DNA of 64,000 bases from Anaerolineae bacterium (GCA_029907105.1 JARYMM010000001.1:55176-119175); one strand, 5' to 3'; positions 35,049 to 43,794 are shown, counted from the stretch's first letter. Numbers and translations are program-made. The notes: generated by a model from the letters alone, not told the origin.

Positions 35049-36080
35049 CTACTGCTGCTTGTACCGTTGCAACAGCATCATCTGTTCCAGATCGTCGGTG
35101 AAATCCGGGGTGAGCGAGACCATCTGCGATTGATGGCCTGTCAACCGGCCTGAACCGTCGAAACTGAGCCGGGCCACGCCGATGAGCCGTCCGGCGTGGC
35201 CGGGGGAGGGGTGTTCCGAGGGCAGGATCAACACGCCGGCGCTCTCATCCCACAGTGCGCTGGCCGTCCGGGGCTGTGTGCCGCCGACGATGATGTCAAT
35301 CCCTTCGACCTCTTGCAGCAACCGCTGCTCCATCGCCTGTCCCACGTGTACCAGGAGGATGATGATGTCGGCCTGCGGGCGCAGTTCGGCCACCACGGCC
35401 TGCGCCGCGGCCAGCGGGTCGCCCACCTGGAAGCCGTGCAGGGCGTTGGACACCATCCCCGTGAGGCCAACGATGGCTACCCGATGTCCATCCATCTTCT
35501 TGATCACGTAGGGCTGGGCGAAGGGTTCGCCTCCCCACTCCACGTTGGCCGAAAGGAAGGGGAAGGTGGCATCGGCCATGCGCTGGCGCAGCACCTCCGG
35601 GCCGAGCTGCAGATCGCCCTCGCCCAGGGCCATGGCATCGTAGCCCATCAGGTTCATAGCCTCGACGACAGCCTTCCCCTGGCTCTGCTGAGCCGGCCAT
35701 TGGTTACTGTTCAGGCTGTCGCCCGCATCCAAGAGCAGCACGTGGGCGGCTGCCGCTCGCTCCTGCTTCACCAGGGTGGCCCGACGGGCCACACCGCCGA
35801 CGGTGGGGTTTCAACCGCAGGGCAGCATATAGCCCCAGGTGTCGTTGGTGTGCAGCAGCGAGAGGGCGAACGGGGCGGGGGTGGCTGTGGGCGGCACCGG
35901 CGTGGGCGTTGGCGGCACCGGGGTTGGGGTAGGAGGCACTGGCGTCGCCGTGGGGGGCAGCGGTGTAGGGGTTGGCGGCGCTGACGTGGGCGTTGTCGGT
36001 GCGGTTGGCCCAGCACAGCTGCTGAGCAGGGCCAGCAGGCAGACAGATGCTATGAAGATCCTGATTCCGTTTTCTGACAT
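35049..36080 (-). CDS. UshA-like metallophosphatase, putative selenoprotein (TGA = Sec)
   Basis: One continuous frame of 344 codons interrupted only by a TGA at codon 90 (35811-35813). Residues 1-22 are a lipoprotein signal (LLSSC), then a Pro/Thr linker (about 25-67), then a calcineurin-like 5'-nucleotidase domain: LLHTNDTWGYMLPCG-[TGA]-NPTVGGVARRAT, LLLDAGDSLN, ALGEGDLQ, ILLVHVG. The TGA sits where relatives have Cys in a PCGC-type motif. A perfect 7-bp stem with GUC loop begins 19 nt after the TGA (35776-35792), inside the bacterial SECIS window. The AAAGG site 8 nt before ATG 36080 fits. Reading the TGA as stop would give an 89-residue linker lipoprotein plus an orphan domain with no ribosome site. 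Selenocysteine is inferred. Confidence 0.72.
35776..35792 (-). promoter_or_regulatory. Candidate bacterial SECIS hairpin
   Basis: GUGGCCC-GUC-GGGCCAC in the mRNA: a 7-bp perfect stem with a 3-nt apical loop beginning with G. The loop starts 26 nt after the TGA codon, within the 16-37 nt range described for bacterial SECIS elements. It is also coding sequence (VARRAT). Confidence 0.6.
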
Positions 36081-36099
36081 CTCTTCCGCCTTTCAAGGT

Positions 36100-36128
36100 T
36101 TGACAATTTTAGCCATTAAGGCTAAAAT
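36100..36128 (+). promoter_or_regulatory. Promoter with full-spacer palindromic operator
   Basis: -35 TTGACA (36100-36105), 17-bp spacer, -10 TAAAAT (36123-36128). The perfect inverted repeat ATTTTAGCC-attaa-GGCTAAAAT (36106-36128) occupies the whole spacer and -10, a layout expected for an autoregulated operator in front of the methylase gene. It is symmetrical, so it may also affect the divergent UshA-like gene. Confidence 0.75.
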
Positions 36129-36177
36129 AGCATAAGGCTTCCCATGAATCGCACCGCTTCGCAAAGGAGAACACGCC

Positions 36178-38100
36178 ATGCCCATCACCCGCTTTGCCAA
36201 TGAATACGAGTTGCAGAAAGTCGTGCAGCGATGTCACAACATCCTGTGGGAGAGGCACGGTTTCGATCCTGCTCAGGCTTTCGACGAGTTCAGCAAACTG
36301 CTCTTCGTTAAGCTCTACGACGAGACAGTGGCCGGTGGTGCACGCGTGGCCATCCGTCGCAGTGAGCCGGCCGAGGACTTTGCGGCAAGGGTGCGTTGGC
36401 TGTTCGAGCAGGCCAATCAGACGCCAGGCTTTGAAGGCATTTTCTCCGACGAGCCCATTGTAGCTGATGATCTTTCGGTTTACGAAGTCTTTCGGCAACT
36501 CCAGAACTATAGCCTGCTCCAGACCACTTCGGTTGTTGATGGAGCCGATATTAAAGGAACCATCTACGAAAATATTGTCGGCAACACGTTTCGGGGAGAG
36601 CTGGGTCAGTTCTTCACCCACCGTAATATCGTCGAATTCATGGTCCGAATGGTGGATATAGATAAAGACACAGTGGTGTATGACCCTGCCTGCGGCTCTG
36701 CTGGCTTCCTGATCATGTGTGCCAAGCTTATCAGGGATCAGATCAAAGCCTCCCAGCCTCCGCTGTTTCAGGAGATGACGTCCCAGGCATTGAAAGCGTA
36801 CAGCAAACGCTGTTTGATCGGCACAGAGATCAACGAACGAACAGCCCGTGTGGCCAGACTAAATCTGCTGATGCATGGATTGGATTATTCCAACATCTTT
36901 ACCGTCAACGCACTTAAATTGAAGGAGAGTGACAACGAACGGCTACATTCGCTGATAAAGGAAGGCACAATAGACGTGATCTTCGCCAACCCGCCCTTTG
37001 CGGGCTACGAAAAAGACGCCAGCGTACTGACAAGATTCGAGCTCGGTCACAACGGCCTTGGGAAAGTCGCCGCGGTCACACGGGAGGTCCTGTTTGTCGA
37101 GCAGATTATCCGCTTGCTCCGTCCTGGTGGTATGGCCGGTATTGTGATCCCCCAAGGCATTTTCACCAACCGCAACCTGGCTCGCGTCCGAGAGTACATC
37201 CAAAGAAACGCCCAGATTCTTGCGGTCATCGAACTGCCCGACTGGGCCTTTATCCCTTCGGGAACGAGTGTCCGGGGCAGTTTGTTGTTCATCCGACGAA
37301 TGACTCCCCCGCCCGCAGATTACCATATCTTCATGAAACGGGTGGAGCACATCGGCTTCACCTCTACCGGGCGTCCCGATCCCCAGAACGACTTCATAGT
37401 CACCCTTGCCGAGTTCAAGAGCCAGGACCCGCGCTACATGGTTGCCGTTGACAAGATCCGGGGTCGTCTAGATGCCAAGTTCTACTTGCGTAAACACCAG
37501 GCTGTTGTTGACCTGTTTCGCCACAATCCGAAACACAAGCTCGTCAGGCTGTCCGACATCGGAACATTTCACACCGAGAAGGTCAATCCCCGTCGTTTTC
37601 CTGATGCCGACTTTAACTTGATCGAAACCAGCTGCGTGGATCCTGCTACTCTGACCATCACACCAAAACGAATCAAGGGAAGCGAGAGCAACTACACCTC
37701 ACTCAAGGTCCTGCGCGCGGGGGACATCCTGATCAGCCGGCGACGTGCTTATCGAGGGGCTATCGTCATAGTGCCCCCTGAACTGGACGGATCTCTGGCT
37801 ATCCCTGAATTCTCAGTGCTTCGGTTACAGACAGGAATTGATCGGAACTATGTGGTAGAAATACTTCGTTCGTCCGAGTTCCTCCAATTGATGACTATCT
37901 ATTCTACTGGAGAGATGTCCGGACGCATCTCAGAAAAGGACCTGCGACGACTGCAAATCCCCTTGCCAGAAGATCATGCCGAGATAGGGGCGGATTTCGT
38001 TTCGCTGCGAGAACAAATCCACGAACTGAACAGGCTCATCGAGGCCAAACAGCAAAGCATTGCCGCCCTGGCCAGCTCTATTATCCAGGGCACGAGATAG
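36178..38100 (+). CDS. Fused N6-adenine DNA methylase-specificity subunit (HsdM-HsdS type)
   Basis: A 640-residue protein. Residues about 1-420 are an HsdM-type adenine methyltransferase: N-terminal helical domain, SAM site DPACGSAGFL (169-178) and catalytic NPPF near 266. Residues about 430-570 form one HsdS-type target-recognition domain (FHTEKVNPRRFPDADF; VLRAGDILISRRRAYRG), followed by a long helix (about 600-635) as in S subunits. So M and S functions are on one chain, as in type IIG/IIB-like systems. AAAGGAG precedes ATG 36178. Base composition is visibly lower in GC than the neighbours, suggesting transfer. The companion nuclease is convergent and ends 2 bp away. Confidence 0.88.
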   Translation: MPITRFANEYELQKVVQRCHNILWERHGFDPAQAFDEFSKLLFVKLYDETVAGGARVAIRRSEPAEDFAARVRWLFEQANQTPGFEGIFSDEPIVADDLSVYEVFRQLQNYSLLQTTSVVDGADIKGTIYENIVGNTFRGELGQFFTHRNIVEFMVRMVDIDKDTVVYDPACGSAGFLIMCAKLIRDQIKASQPPLFQEMTSQALKAYSKRCLIGTEINERTARVARLNLLMHGLDYSNIFTVNALKLKESDNERLHSLIKEGTIDVIFANPPFAGYEKDASVLTRFELGHNGLGKVAAVTREVLFVEQIIRLLRPGGMAGIVIPQGIFTNRNLARVREYIQRNAQILAVIELPDWAFIPSGTSVRGSLLFIRRMTPPPADYHIFMKRVEHIGFTSTGRPDPQNDFIVTLAEFKSQDPRYMVAVDKIRGRLDAKFYLRKHQAVVDLFRHNPKHKLVRLSDIGTFHTEKVNPRRFPDADFNLIETSCVDPATLTITPKRIKGSESNYTSLKVLRAGDILISRRRAYRGAIVIVPPELDGSLAIPEFSVLRLQTGIDRNYVVEILRSSEFLQLMTIYSTGEMSGRISEKDLRRLQIPLPEDHAEIGADFVSLREQIHELNRLIEAKQQSIAALASSIIQGTR

Positions 38101-38102
38101 AA

Positions 38103-38861
38103 TCATCGGGTAACCACGAATCCCTGAGCCTCATAGCGAATTTCACGCCACCGCCACGCCTCATGATCTGCAAGCGCTGGCAGGTTTATCCGATAGCGAT
38201 GTCCAGAGCGGCCGTCTTTTCCGGCCTGAAAAACATCCCTGTAATCACCTACTGCCCGAAGAATGCCGTTGGGCACGGTGAACAACTGCAGACGGGTCAG
38301 GAATTGGTAGGAATGGGCCTCATCGAACTGGTAAACGCAAATCACGAAAGCTGTAACGGTCACTTTCAACAGGTTAGGGCCGAAAACGTAATAGGGTGGT
38401 AGCTTGGGCGGGCAATCCCCAAGCGGCCCCCGTTTATCTTCTACATAACTCTCCGCCTCGTCGCTGCTGATCTGCTCCGGTCTGACGTCTTGCGTTCTGT
38501 CAAGATCGGGATCGCCCTCTTTGTGGGTTTTGACATCAATGTGGATCACCGCGTCAGGTGAACTCAGGCGTGTCTCAGAGCCAACAGGAAGACCGGTAGG
38601 GAACCATTCGGGGAAGTTGCGGTTCAGGAGTCCGGTGATGACGATTTCTCCTACCTGCTCCCAGGGGGCAGAAGGTTCCTTTGGGCTGATGACCATCTTG
38701 CCAGCCCATGTATCTGGCACCTTGTTGGCCTCGTTGTACCAGGCCTGGAGATTGCCGGCGTTGCCATAGAGCACGTGAAAGATTCGGTCGGTGTATCCTC
38801 GCTCGAGCCTGGCAATGTAATCAGCAAACTCTTGCAACCTTGTGAAATCCTCTCGCCGCAT
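38103..38861 (-). CDS. Putative type II restriction endonuclease
   Basis: A 252-residue protein with a PD-(D/E)xK-like nuclease motif: P102-D103 then D109-V-K111 in SSPDAVIHIDVKTHK, followed by a Lys/Asp-rich loop. The rest has no recognisable family to me. The ATG at 38861 follows TTTGGAGG by 5 nt and is preferred over an upstream frame extension. It is convergent with the M-S fusion, their stop codons 2 bp apart, and shares its lower GC; together they form a mobile-looking restriction-modification pair. The nuclease assignment rests on the motif and the neighbour. Confidence 0.6.
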   Translation of the reverse strand: MRREDFTRLQEFADYIARLERGYTDRIFHVLYGNAGNLQAWYNEANKVPDTWAGKMVISPKEPSAPWEQVGEIVITGLLNRNFPEWFPTGLPVGSETRLSSPDAVIHIDVKTHKEGDPDLDRTQDVRPEQISSDEAESYVEDKRGPLGDCPPKLPPYYVFGPNLLKVTVTAFVICVYQFDEAHSYQFLTRLQLFTVPNGILRAVGDYRDVFQAGKDGRSGHRYRINLPALADHEAWRWREIRYEAQGFVVTR

Positions 38862-38910
38862 TGTTTCCTCCAAACCTGTACCGCTCTTTATCATCACCAG
38901 TAGACCAATG

Positions 38911-38939
38911 TTGCGCCCCTTCCCGTTTTCTGCTACAAT
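38911..38939 (+). promoter_or_regulatory. Promoter of small membrane protein pair
   Basis: -35 TTGCGC (38911-38916), 17-bp spacer, -10 TACAAT (38934-38939) preceded by TGC. Confidence 0.6.
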
Positions 38940-38976
38940 AACGCCTGACGCCGGCTGGGATGAGGAGTAAGGTGCT

Positions 38977-39270
38977 GTGGATCTATCTACCGGACGGGAC
39001 ATCGCCCTGGTTATCCTGATCGTCGAAGCGTTCGTGCTGAGCCTGCTGCCGTTGGCCCTTTTCTATTTCGGCATCCGCGGCATGCACACGCTGCGCGGCA
39101 AGCTCGACCCGCTGTTGCCGGTGGCGCAAAAACGCCTGCGCAGCATAGCCCATGGTTCCCAGGACATCAGCGCACGTATCGTTCGACCTTTCATCGCCGT
39201 GAGCTGCCTGCGGGCGCAGGCCCAAGGCACGATACAAGCTCTGATACGCAAGGGGAGGAACACACAGTGA
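38977..39270 (+). CDS. Small membrane protein, DUF948-like
   Basis: A 97-residue protein with one membrane segment (about 8-32, IALVILIVEAFVLSLLPLALFYFGI) and a basic amphipathic cytoplasmic part (LRGKLDPLLPVAQKRLRSIA). Resembles DUF948-type or envelope-stress small proteins but no firm family match. GTG start after GAGGAG (9-nt spacing). Its TGA overlaps the GTG start of the next gene as GTGA, so the two are co-translated. Confidence 0.6.
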   Translation: MDLSTGRDIALVILIVEAFVLSLLPLALFYFGIRGMHTLRGKLDPLLPVAQKRLRSIAHGSQDISARIVRPFIAVSCLRAQAQGTIQALIRKGRNTQ

Positions 39271-39482
39271 ACAAGAAAACCCGCGGCTTACTCATCGGGG
39301 CCCTGTCCGGCGCGCTGCTGGGGGCGGCGCTGGCCTGGGCTTTGCTATCCAGAGAAGAACTCGACACAGAAAAAGCCCCTGGTCAGGGCCGTCGCCGCTT
39401 GCAGGCCAGCACCGGCGAGTGGTTCAAGCTGGGCATGTCCCTCCTGCAGGCCGGCCGCCAACTGGCCAACATGATCAGGTAG
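39267..39482 (+). CDS. YtxH-like small membrane protein
   Basis: A 71-residue protein with a Gly/Ala-rich membrane segment near the start (LLIGALSGALLGAALAWALL) followed by a basic tail, as in the YtxH family of small stress-associated membrane proteins. GTG start overlapping the previous stop (GTGA). Its last 8 bp overlap the end of the convergent nitrilase-like gene. Confidence 0.6.
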   Translation: MNKKTRGLLIGALSGALLGAALAWALLSREELDTEKAPGQGRRRLQASTGEWFKLGMSLLQAGRQLANMIR

Positions 39483-40809
39483 TCGCCTTCGATTCCGGCA
39501 GGGGGGCGTCCTCGGCCAGCAGTTTCTCCAGGACGGCGTCCGTCACATCCTCTTTTGCGCGCAGCTCTTTGGGCAGTTCTTCCGGCAGTTCCTCCGGCAG
39601 TTCCTCCAGCAGCTCCTCCGGCAACTCCTCCAACAATTTCTCCGGCAACTCTTCCGGCAAGGGAGGCAATTCCTCAACGAGCGGTTCGGGCGGAGCCACG
39701 GCTATCTCCGGCAGGGCCTCCACGGGCAGGACCTCCGGCAACGGCGGTGGCGCCACAGCTTCCGGCGGCCGGGCCTGCCACACCTCATGCAGTGTGCGCC
39801 CTTCCCCATAGCGCTCGGCCAGCGAGCGGAAGGCCGCCATCGGCATGACCCGCCGCAGCGGCGTGTCGCTCTCCGCCCACAGTTCTCGCAGCGCGCCGAA
39901 GTCCCACTCGGCGGTGATCACGCCCTCGCTGCTGGCGGTGCCCAGCTCCACCATGAGGCCGCTGTAATGAAGGGTGAATTCGGCCGGGGCGAAGATCGCC
40001 GACTGACCGGCATACTCCTGCCGCTCGCCCAGTCCCAACGCGTTGTGGCCGACGAGGAAGCTGACCATGCCATAGAGCTGGTTTTCCTGCACGCGGGCCA
40101 GCAGCCCTGCCCGCACCTTGCGGTGCAGGCCCGCCCCCGGACAGGCTCCCAGTCCGATCAGCATCTGCGCCCCCTGATAGGCCAGCAGGCGGCCCGCCTC
40201 CGGATAGAGCGCATCATTCCCCAGCAGAAGGCCAATGCGGCCCACCTCTGTATCTATCGCCGACCACCCCGTACCCGGCACGGCCAGCCCCACATCGTCG
40301 GCGCTCAGGCTCACCTTGGCCTGTCGCCCCACGATGTTCCCCTGGGGACCAAAGACCACAGCCTGGTTGACGACCTGGCCACTGACCTCGTCTCGGAAAT
40401 AGCCGCTGCCGGCCACGACTGTCAGGCCGTATTCCCGGGCAGCGCCGGCGAAGAGGTCGCGATAAGCATCCCAGACCAGGCCGGCGTCCCCCTCCAGCAG
40501 CCTGCCCAGGTCCTGGCGCAGGTCAGCTTTCAGCACGCTGGCCGCGGTATCGGCCACCTTACCCTTGGCTCTCGTCCACAGGGACGTGCCGCTGCGGCGC
40601 CCCCGGTCTGCCTGCTTCAGAAGCTCGGCCCGCAGCCCCGGCAGCAGCGGCGGCACGGCGATCATCCCCAGCAGTTCAGGAAACACGATGAGCTGCGCTT
40701 TCTTGGCCTGGGCCATGCGCAGGAAACGCGCCAGGTCCTTGCGACAGCCATCCAGCTCCTCGTGCAGGCGCAAACGCTGCTGCACGCAGGCGACAATAAC
40801 TTGGTCCAT
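39475..40809 (-). CDS. Nitrilase-like protein lacking the catalytic Cys
   Basis: A 444-residue carbon-nitrogen-hydrolase-superfamily protein. Catalytic-type Glu in IVFPELLG (about 41-48) and Lys in GRQAKVSLS are present, but the position of the nucleophile Cys (normally in ...ICYD.RFPE) reads LLGNDALYPE, with no Cys. It is therefore probably not a standard amidase. Residues about 350-430 are an unusual Pro/Glu/Leu-rich tail with repeated (E/K)ELPE units, likely extended or helical. The ATG at 40809 follows GAAGGAGG. It is 77 bp downstream of the ABC permease gene. Confidence 0.75.
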   Translation of the reverse strand: MDQVIVACVQQRLRLHEELDGCRKDLARFLRMAQAKKAQLIVFPELLGMIAVPPLLPGLRAELLKQADRGRRSGTSLWTRAKGKVADTAASVLKADLRQDLGRLLEGDAGLVWDAYRDLFAGAAREYGLTVVAGSGYFRDEVSGQVVNQAVVFGPQGNIVGRQAKVSLSADDVGLAVPGTGWSAIDTEVGRIGLLLGNDALYPEAGRLLAYQGAQMLIGLGACPGAGLHRKVRAGLLARVQENQLYGMVSFLVGHNALGLGERQEYAGQSAIFAPAEFTLHYSGLMVELGTASSEGVITAEWDFGALRELWAESDTPLRRVMPMAAFRSLAERYGEGRTLHEVWQARPPEAVAPPPLPEVLPVEALPEIAVAPPEPLVEELPPLPEELPEKLLEELPEELLEELPEELPEELPKELRAKEDVTDAVLEKLLAEDAPLPESKATT

Positions 40810-40900
40810 AGTATCCTCCTTCGCCCTTGTTTGTAGACAACCCCCATGATACCACAGCAGGCCGCAAAGGACAAGATGGACAGAACACGAGAGATGAAGC

Positions 40901-41824
40901 TCAATCGTAGCGCACGCGAGGGTCGAGAAGGGCGTAGGTCAGGTCCACGAGCAGGTTCACCAGCACGTAGATGGCCGCCACCAGCAGGACAACGCCCTGC
41001 ACCACAGGAAAGTCCTTCCACAGGATGCCATCCACGATCAGCCGCCCCAGCCCACGCCGCGCAAAGACCGTCTCCGTGACCACGGCGCCGCCCAACAGGA
41101 AGCTGAAGCGCAGACCGATGTCCGTGACCACGGGGATAAGGGCGTTGCGCAGGGCATGGCGGGTGATGACCATCCACTCCCGCAGCCCCTTGGCCCGCGC
41201 CGCCGTGACATACTCCTGGCCCAAAGCCTCCAACACGCTGGAACGGGTCTGGCGGGCGATAGAACCGGAGGAGGCAACGCCCAACACCGCCGCTGGCATG
41301 AGCAGATGGCGCCATGTGCCCTCACCGGTGGCCGGCAGCCAGCGCAGGGCGATGCTGAACAGCAGGATGAACAACAGACCTGACCAGAAGACGGGCAGTG
41401 AGGAGCCGACGACGGCCACGGTCATGCACAGGCTGTCCACCCAGGTGTCCCGTCGCAGGGCGGCGATGAGGCCCAGCACCAGTCCCAGGGCGATGGCAAT
41501 GCCCATAGCCGCCAGGGCCAGTTCCAGCGTCGCCGGCAATTGCTCGCCGATCATGCGCGTCACCGGGCGGCCGGTGGCCAGGCTGCGGCCCAGGTCGCCG
41601 CGCAGTACCTGGAACAGGAAGCGCCCGTACTGCACCAGCAGCGGCTGGTCGAGCCCCAGTTGCGTGCGCAGGCGGGCGATTGCCTCGGCCGAGGCTCCCG
41701 ATTGGGCCAGCAACAGCTCTGCCGGATCGCCGGGGACAACGCGCATGAGGAAAAAGACGAGGGTGGTTACGGCCCACAACGTGGGCACAGCGACGGCCAG
41801 CCGCCGCCCAATGTAGCGCCACAT
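40901..41824 (-). CDS. Peptide/nickel ABC transporter permease (DppB type)
   Basis: A 307-residue inner-membrane permease of the Dpp/Opp type with about six helices. Family features: N-terminal MWRYIGRRLAVAVPTLWAVTTLVFFLMRVVPGDP, the EAA-like coupling loop QEYVTAARAKGLREWMVITRHALRNALIPV, and the ending NLLVDLTYALLDPRVRYD. No second permease (DppC) or ATPases follow in the window, so the transporter is incomplete locally. Downstream of the binding protein gene, separated by two hairpins. Confidence 0.9.
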   Translation of the reverse strand: MWRYIGRRLAVAVPTLWAVTTLVFFLMRVVPGDPAELLLAQSGASAEAIARLRTQLGLDQPLLVQYGRFLFQVLRGDLGRSLATGRPVTRMIGEQLPATLELALAAMGIAIALGLVLGLIAALRRDTWVDSLCMTVAVVGSSLPVFWSGLLFILLFSIALRWLPATGEGTWRHLLMPAAVLGVASSGSIARQTRSSVLEALGQEYVTAARAKGLREWMVITRHALRNALIPVVTDIGLRFSFLLGGAVVTETVFARRGLGRLIVDGILWKDFPVVQGVVLLVAAIYVLVNLLVDLTYALLDPRVRYD

Positions 41825-41842
41825 GCATCATATCCCAAAACA

Positions 41843-41897
41843 ACCCCCTTCGCTTCAAAATGAAGGGGGTAGGGGCAGGTTTGAAACCTGCCCCTAC
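41843..41897. repeat. Two hairpins between binding protein and permease
   Basis: First hairpin: ACCCCCTTC / GAAGGGGGT (41843-41870). Second: perfect palindrome GTAGGGGCAGGTTT-G-AAACCTGCCCCTAC (41869-41897), the same family as the element at 25816-25865, overlapping the stop codon of the binding-protein gene. Possibly damps read-through so that the binding protein exceeds permease. Confidence 0.7.
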
Positions 41898-43534
41898 TGC
41901 GCCAAATACACGTCGTAGAGCCAGGGGAACCAGCCCCGGCGGTCGTAGCGCAACCCCTTCACCTGCCCGCTGATGCCGTTCAGGTTCACGTAATCTCGAA
42001 CAGGGATGATCAGCGCCAGGTCCATGATGCGCCGCTGCGCCTGGGCATAGAGGGCCAGCCGCCGGGCTTCATCCACGGCCTGCGCCCCCGCATCGAGCAG
42101 CCGGTCCAACTCCGCGTCGCGCACTTTGGCCCAATTGAAGCCGGCATCGGCATTGGCCGAATGGAAAGTGCTGGAGAGAATGCCCGGATCGCTGGAGGAG
42201 AAGACCATGGGCGCCAGGTGATGTTGGCCTTCGCCGGCCGCGGCCACTGCCGCGGGAAAGGCCAGTTCCTGCATCTGCAGGTCCACGCCCACCTGACGGA
42301 ACTGGGCTTGCAGCATCTGTCCCACCTCCGGCACATAGCCCCAGCTCATCAGGATCATCTCCAGCCGCAGGGGCCTGCCCTCCTTCTCGCGAATGCCATC
42401 GCCGTCGCTGTCCGTCCAGCCGGCCTCCTCCAGCAGGGCCGCTGCCCTGGCCGGGTCGTGCGGATACATCTGCACCACGCTGGGCTCGTAGCCCCAGGTG
42501 ACGGGGCTCAGCGGGCCATAAGCCACCGGTGAGGTCCCCCGGAACACAGCCTGGACGATGGCGGCGCGATCGGCAGCGTAGAGCAACGCCTGCCGCACCC
42601 GCAGGTCGTCCGTGGGGGGCTTTTCCGTGTTGATGAAGAACTGCAGCGGCTGGCCGGGGATGGGCACGCGTAAGATGTCGAAATCGGGCGATTCCTCAAG
42701 ACGCGCCGCATCCTGGGGCGAGATCTCGCCCATCACATGGGCCTGCCCTGCCTCCAAAGCCAGCACCCGCGAGGCGGGGTCGGGGAAGAAGCGAAACTCG
42801 ATCTCGTCCAGGTACGCCGGGCCCTGATGCTGGTACACGGCGGGGGCCCAGGCGTAATCGGGATTACGCTCCAGGAGCAGGTGATCTCGGGGCACGTACT
42901 CCTTGAAGCGGAAAGGCCCCGTGCCCACCTGATGCTCCTGGTACTCCGCCCCCCACTTCTGCACCGCCGTAGGGCTGGCCATGCCCAGGTAGACCTGGCT
43001 GGCGGCGTCGAGGAAGGCGGCATGCGGCCGACGGAAGTGCACGCGCACGGTGAACTCGTCCACCACCTCTGTGCCTTCGTAGGGCCCCAACAAGCCTGCC
43101 GCCTTGCGCGACCGGGTCTCTGGATCGGCAATGCGGTCGAAGTTGAACTGCACCGCCGCGGCATTGAACGGCGTGCCGTCGTGGAACGTCACGTCCCGGC
43201 GCAGGTGGAAAGTGTAAGTCAGGCCATCGTCGGAGACCTCCCACTGCTCGGCCAGGCCGGGGACGAAGTGGCCATCCAGGTCCTGATAGACCAGCGTATC
43301 GTAGACGCTGGTCAAAGGGATGCCCAGCTCCGAGGAGGCATCCACGTGCGGGTCAATGCCCGATACCACCAGCGTCAGGCCATAGACGAGCCGGCCACCG
43401 GGTTGCGGGCCTGCTGCCGGCGTCTCCACCGGCTGTGGCAGCGGCGGCTGGCAGGCGATGAGGGCGATGGCCAATAGCCCCAACCCGGCGATGGAGGCCA
43501 GCCGTCGGCTACGAGCGCGAAGAGAGTTAAGCAT
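41894..43534 (-). CDS. Peptide-type ABC substrate-binding lipoprotein (family 5)
   Basis: A 546-residue extracellular binding protein of the DppA/OppA family with a lipoprotein signal (LLAIALIAC). Typical stretches: GGRLVYGLTLVVSGIDPHVD, WEVSDDGLTYTFHLRRDVTFHDGTPFNA, and the C-terminal RDYVNLNGISGQVKG. The ligand may be a peptide, nickel chelate or oligosaccharide. The ATG at 43534 is preferred (GGAGGGG 7 nt upstream) over one 15 nt earlier. A promoter lies at 43704-43731. Confidence 0.9.
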   Translation of the reverse strand: MLNSLRARSRRLASIAGLGLLAIALIACQPPLPQPVETPAAGPQPGGRLVYGLTLVVSGIDPHVDASSELGIPLTSVYDTLVYQDLDGHFVPGLAEQWEVSDDGLTYTFHLRRDVTFHDGTPFNAAAVQFNFDRIADPETRSRKAAGLLGPYEGTEVVDEFTVRVHFRRPHAAFLDAASQVYLGMASPTAVQKWGAEYQEHQVGTGPFRFKEYVPRDHLLLERNPDYAWAPAVYQHQGPAYLDEIEFRFFPDPASRVLALEAGQAHVMGEISPQDAARLEESPDFDILRVPIPGQPLQFFINTEKPPTDDLRVRQALLYAADRAAIVQAVFRGTSPVAYGPLSPVTWGYEPSVVQMYPHDPARAAALLEEAGWTDSDGDGIREKEGRPLRLEMILMSWGYVPEVGQMLQAQFRQVGVDLQMQELAFPAAVAAAGEGQHHLAPMVFSSSDPGILSSTFHSANADAGFNWAKVRDAELDRLLDAGAQAVDEARRLALYAQAQRRIMDLALIIPVRDYVNLNGISGQVKGLRYDRRGWFPWLYDVYLAQ

Positions 43535-43703
43535 GGTTATCCCCTCCATCGTAACTACTCAGCCTGCTCGGCCTGGATTGCCAAATCCAGGCCCAAAGTG
43601 GCCGAAACCGCTCTCCGGCTCGATGTTTCTGGTTCAGAGCATTGAATTGGCCCCGTCCAGCCGCCGGATCTGATGATCCGGCGGGAGCGGCTGAGTAGTT
43701 ACA

Positions 43704-43731
43704 ATCATAGCACAATTTGCCCCATTTGCAA
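43704..43731 (-). promoter_or_regulatory. Promoter of binding-protein gene
   Basis: Minus strand: -35 TTGCAA (43726-43731), 16-bp spacer, -10 TATGAT (43704-43709) preceded by TGC. Confidence 0.6.
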
Positions 43732-43794
43732 AGTGTGGGGTTGACCACGCCATTTGCTGACCGGCGGACAGTTACTGACTGGCGGTCAGCGATT

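Noticed and set aside
35811..36080. UshA-like gene split by TGA as a plain pseudogene
   Set aside because: Only one in-frame stop, no frameshift, conserved motifs on both sides, the stop exactly at a Cys-type position and a matching hairpin. Degradation is still possible but less likely.
36106..36128. Inverted repeat as a transcription terminator
   Set aside because: It lies exactly between a perfect -35 and a -10, in a divergent gap where no transcript ends; operator is the better reading.
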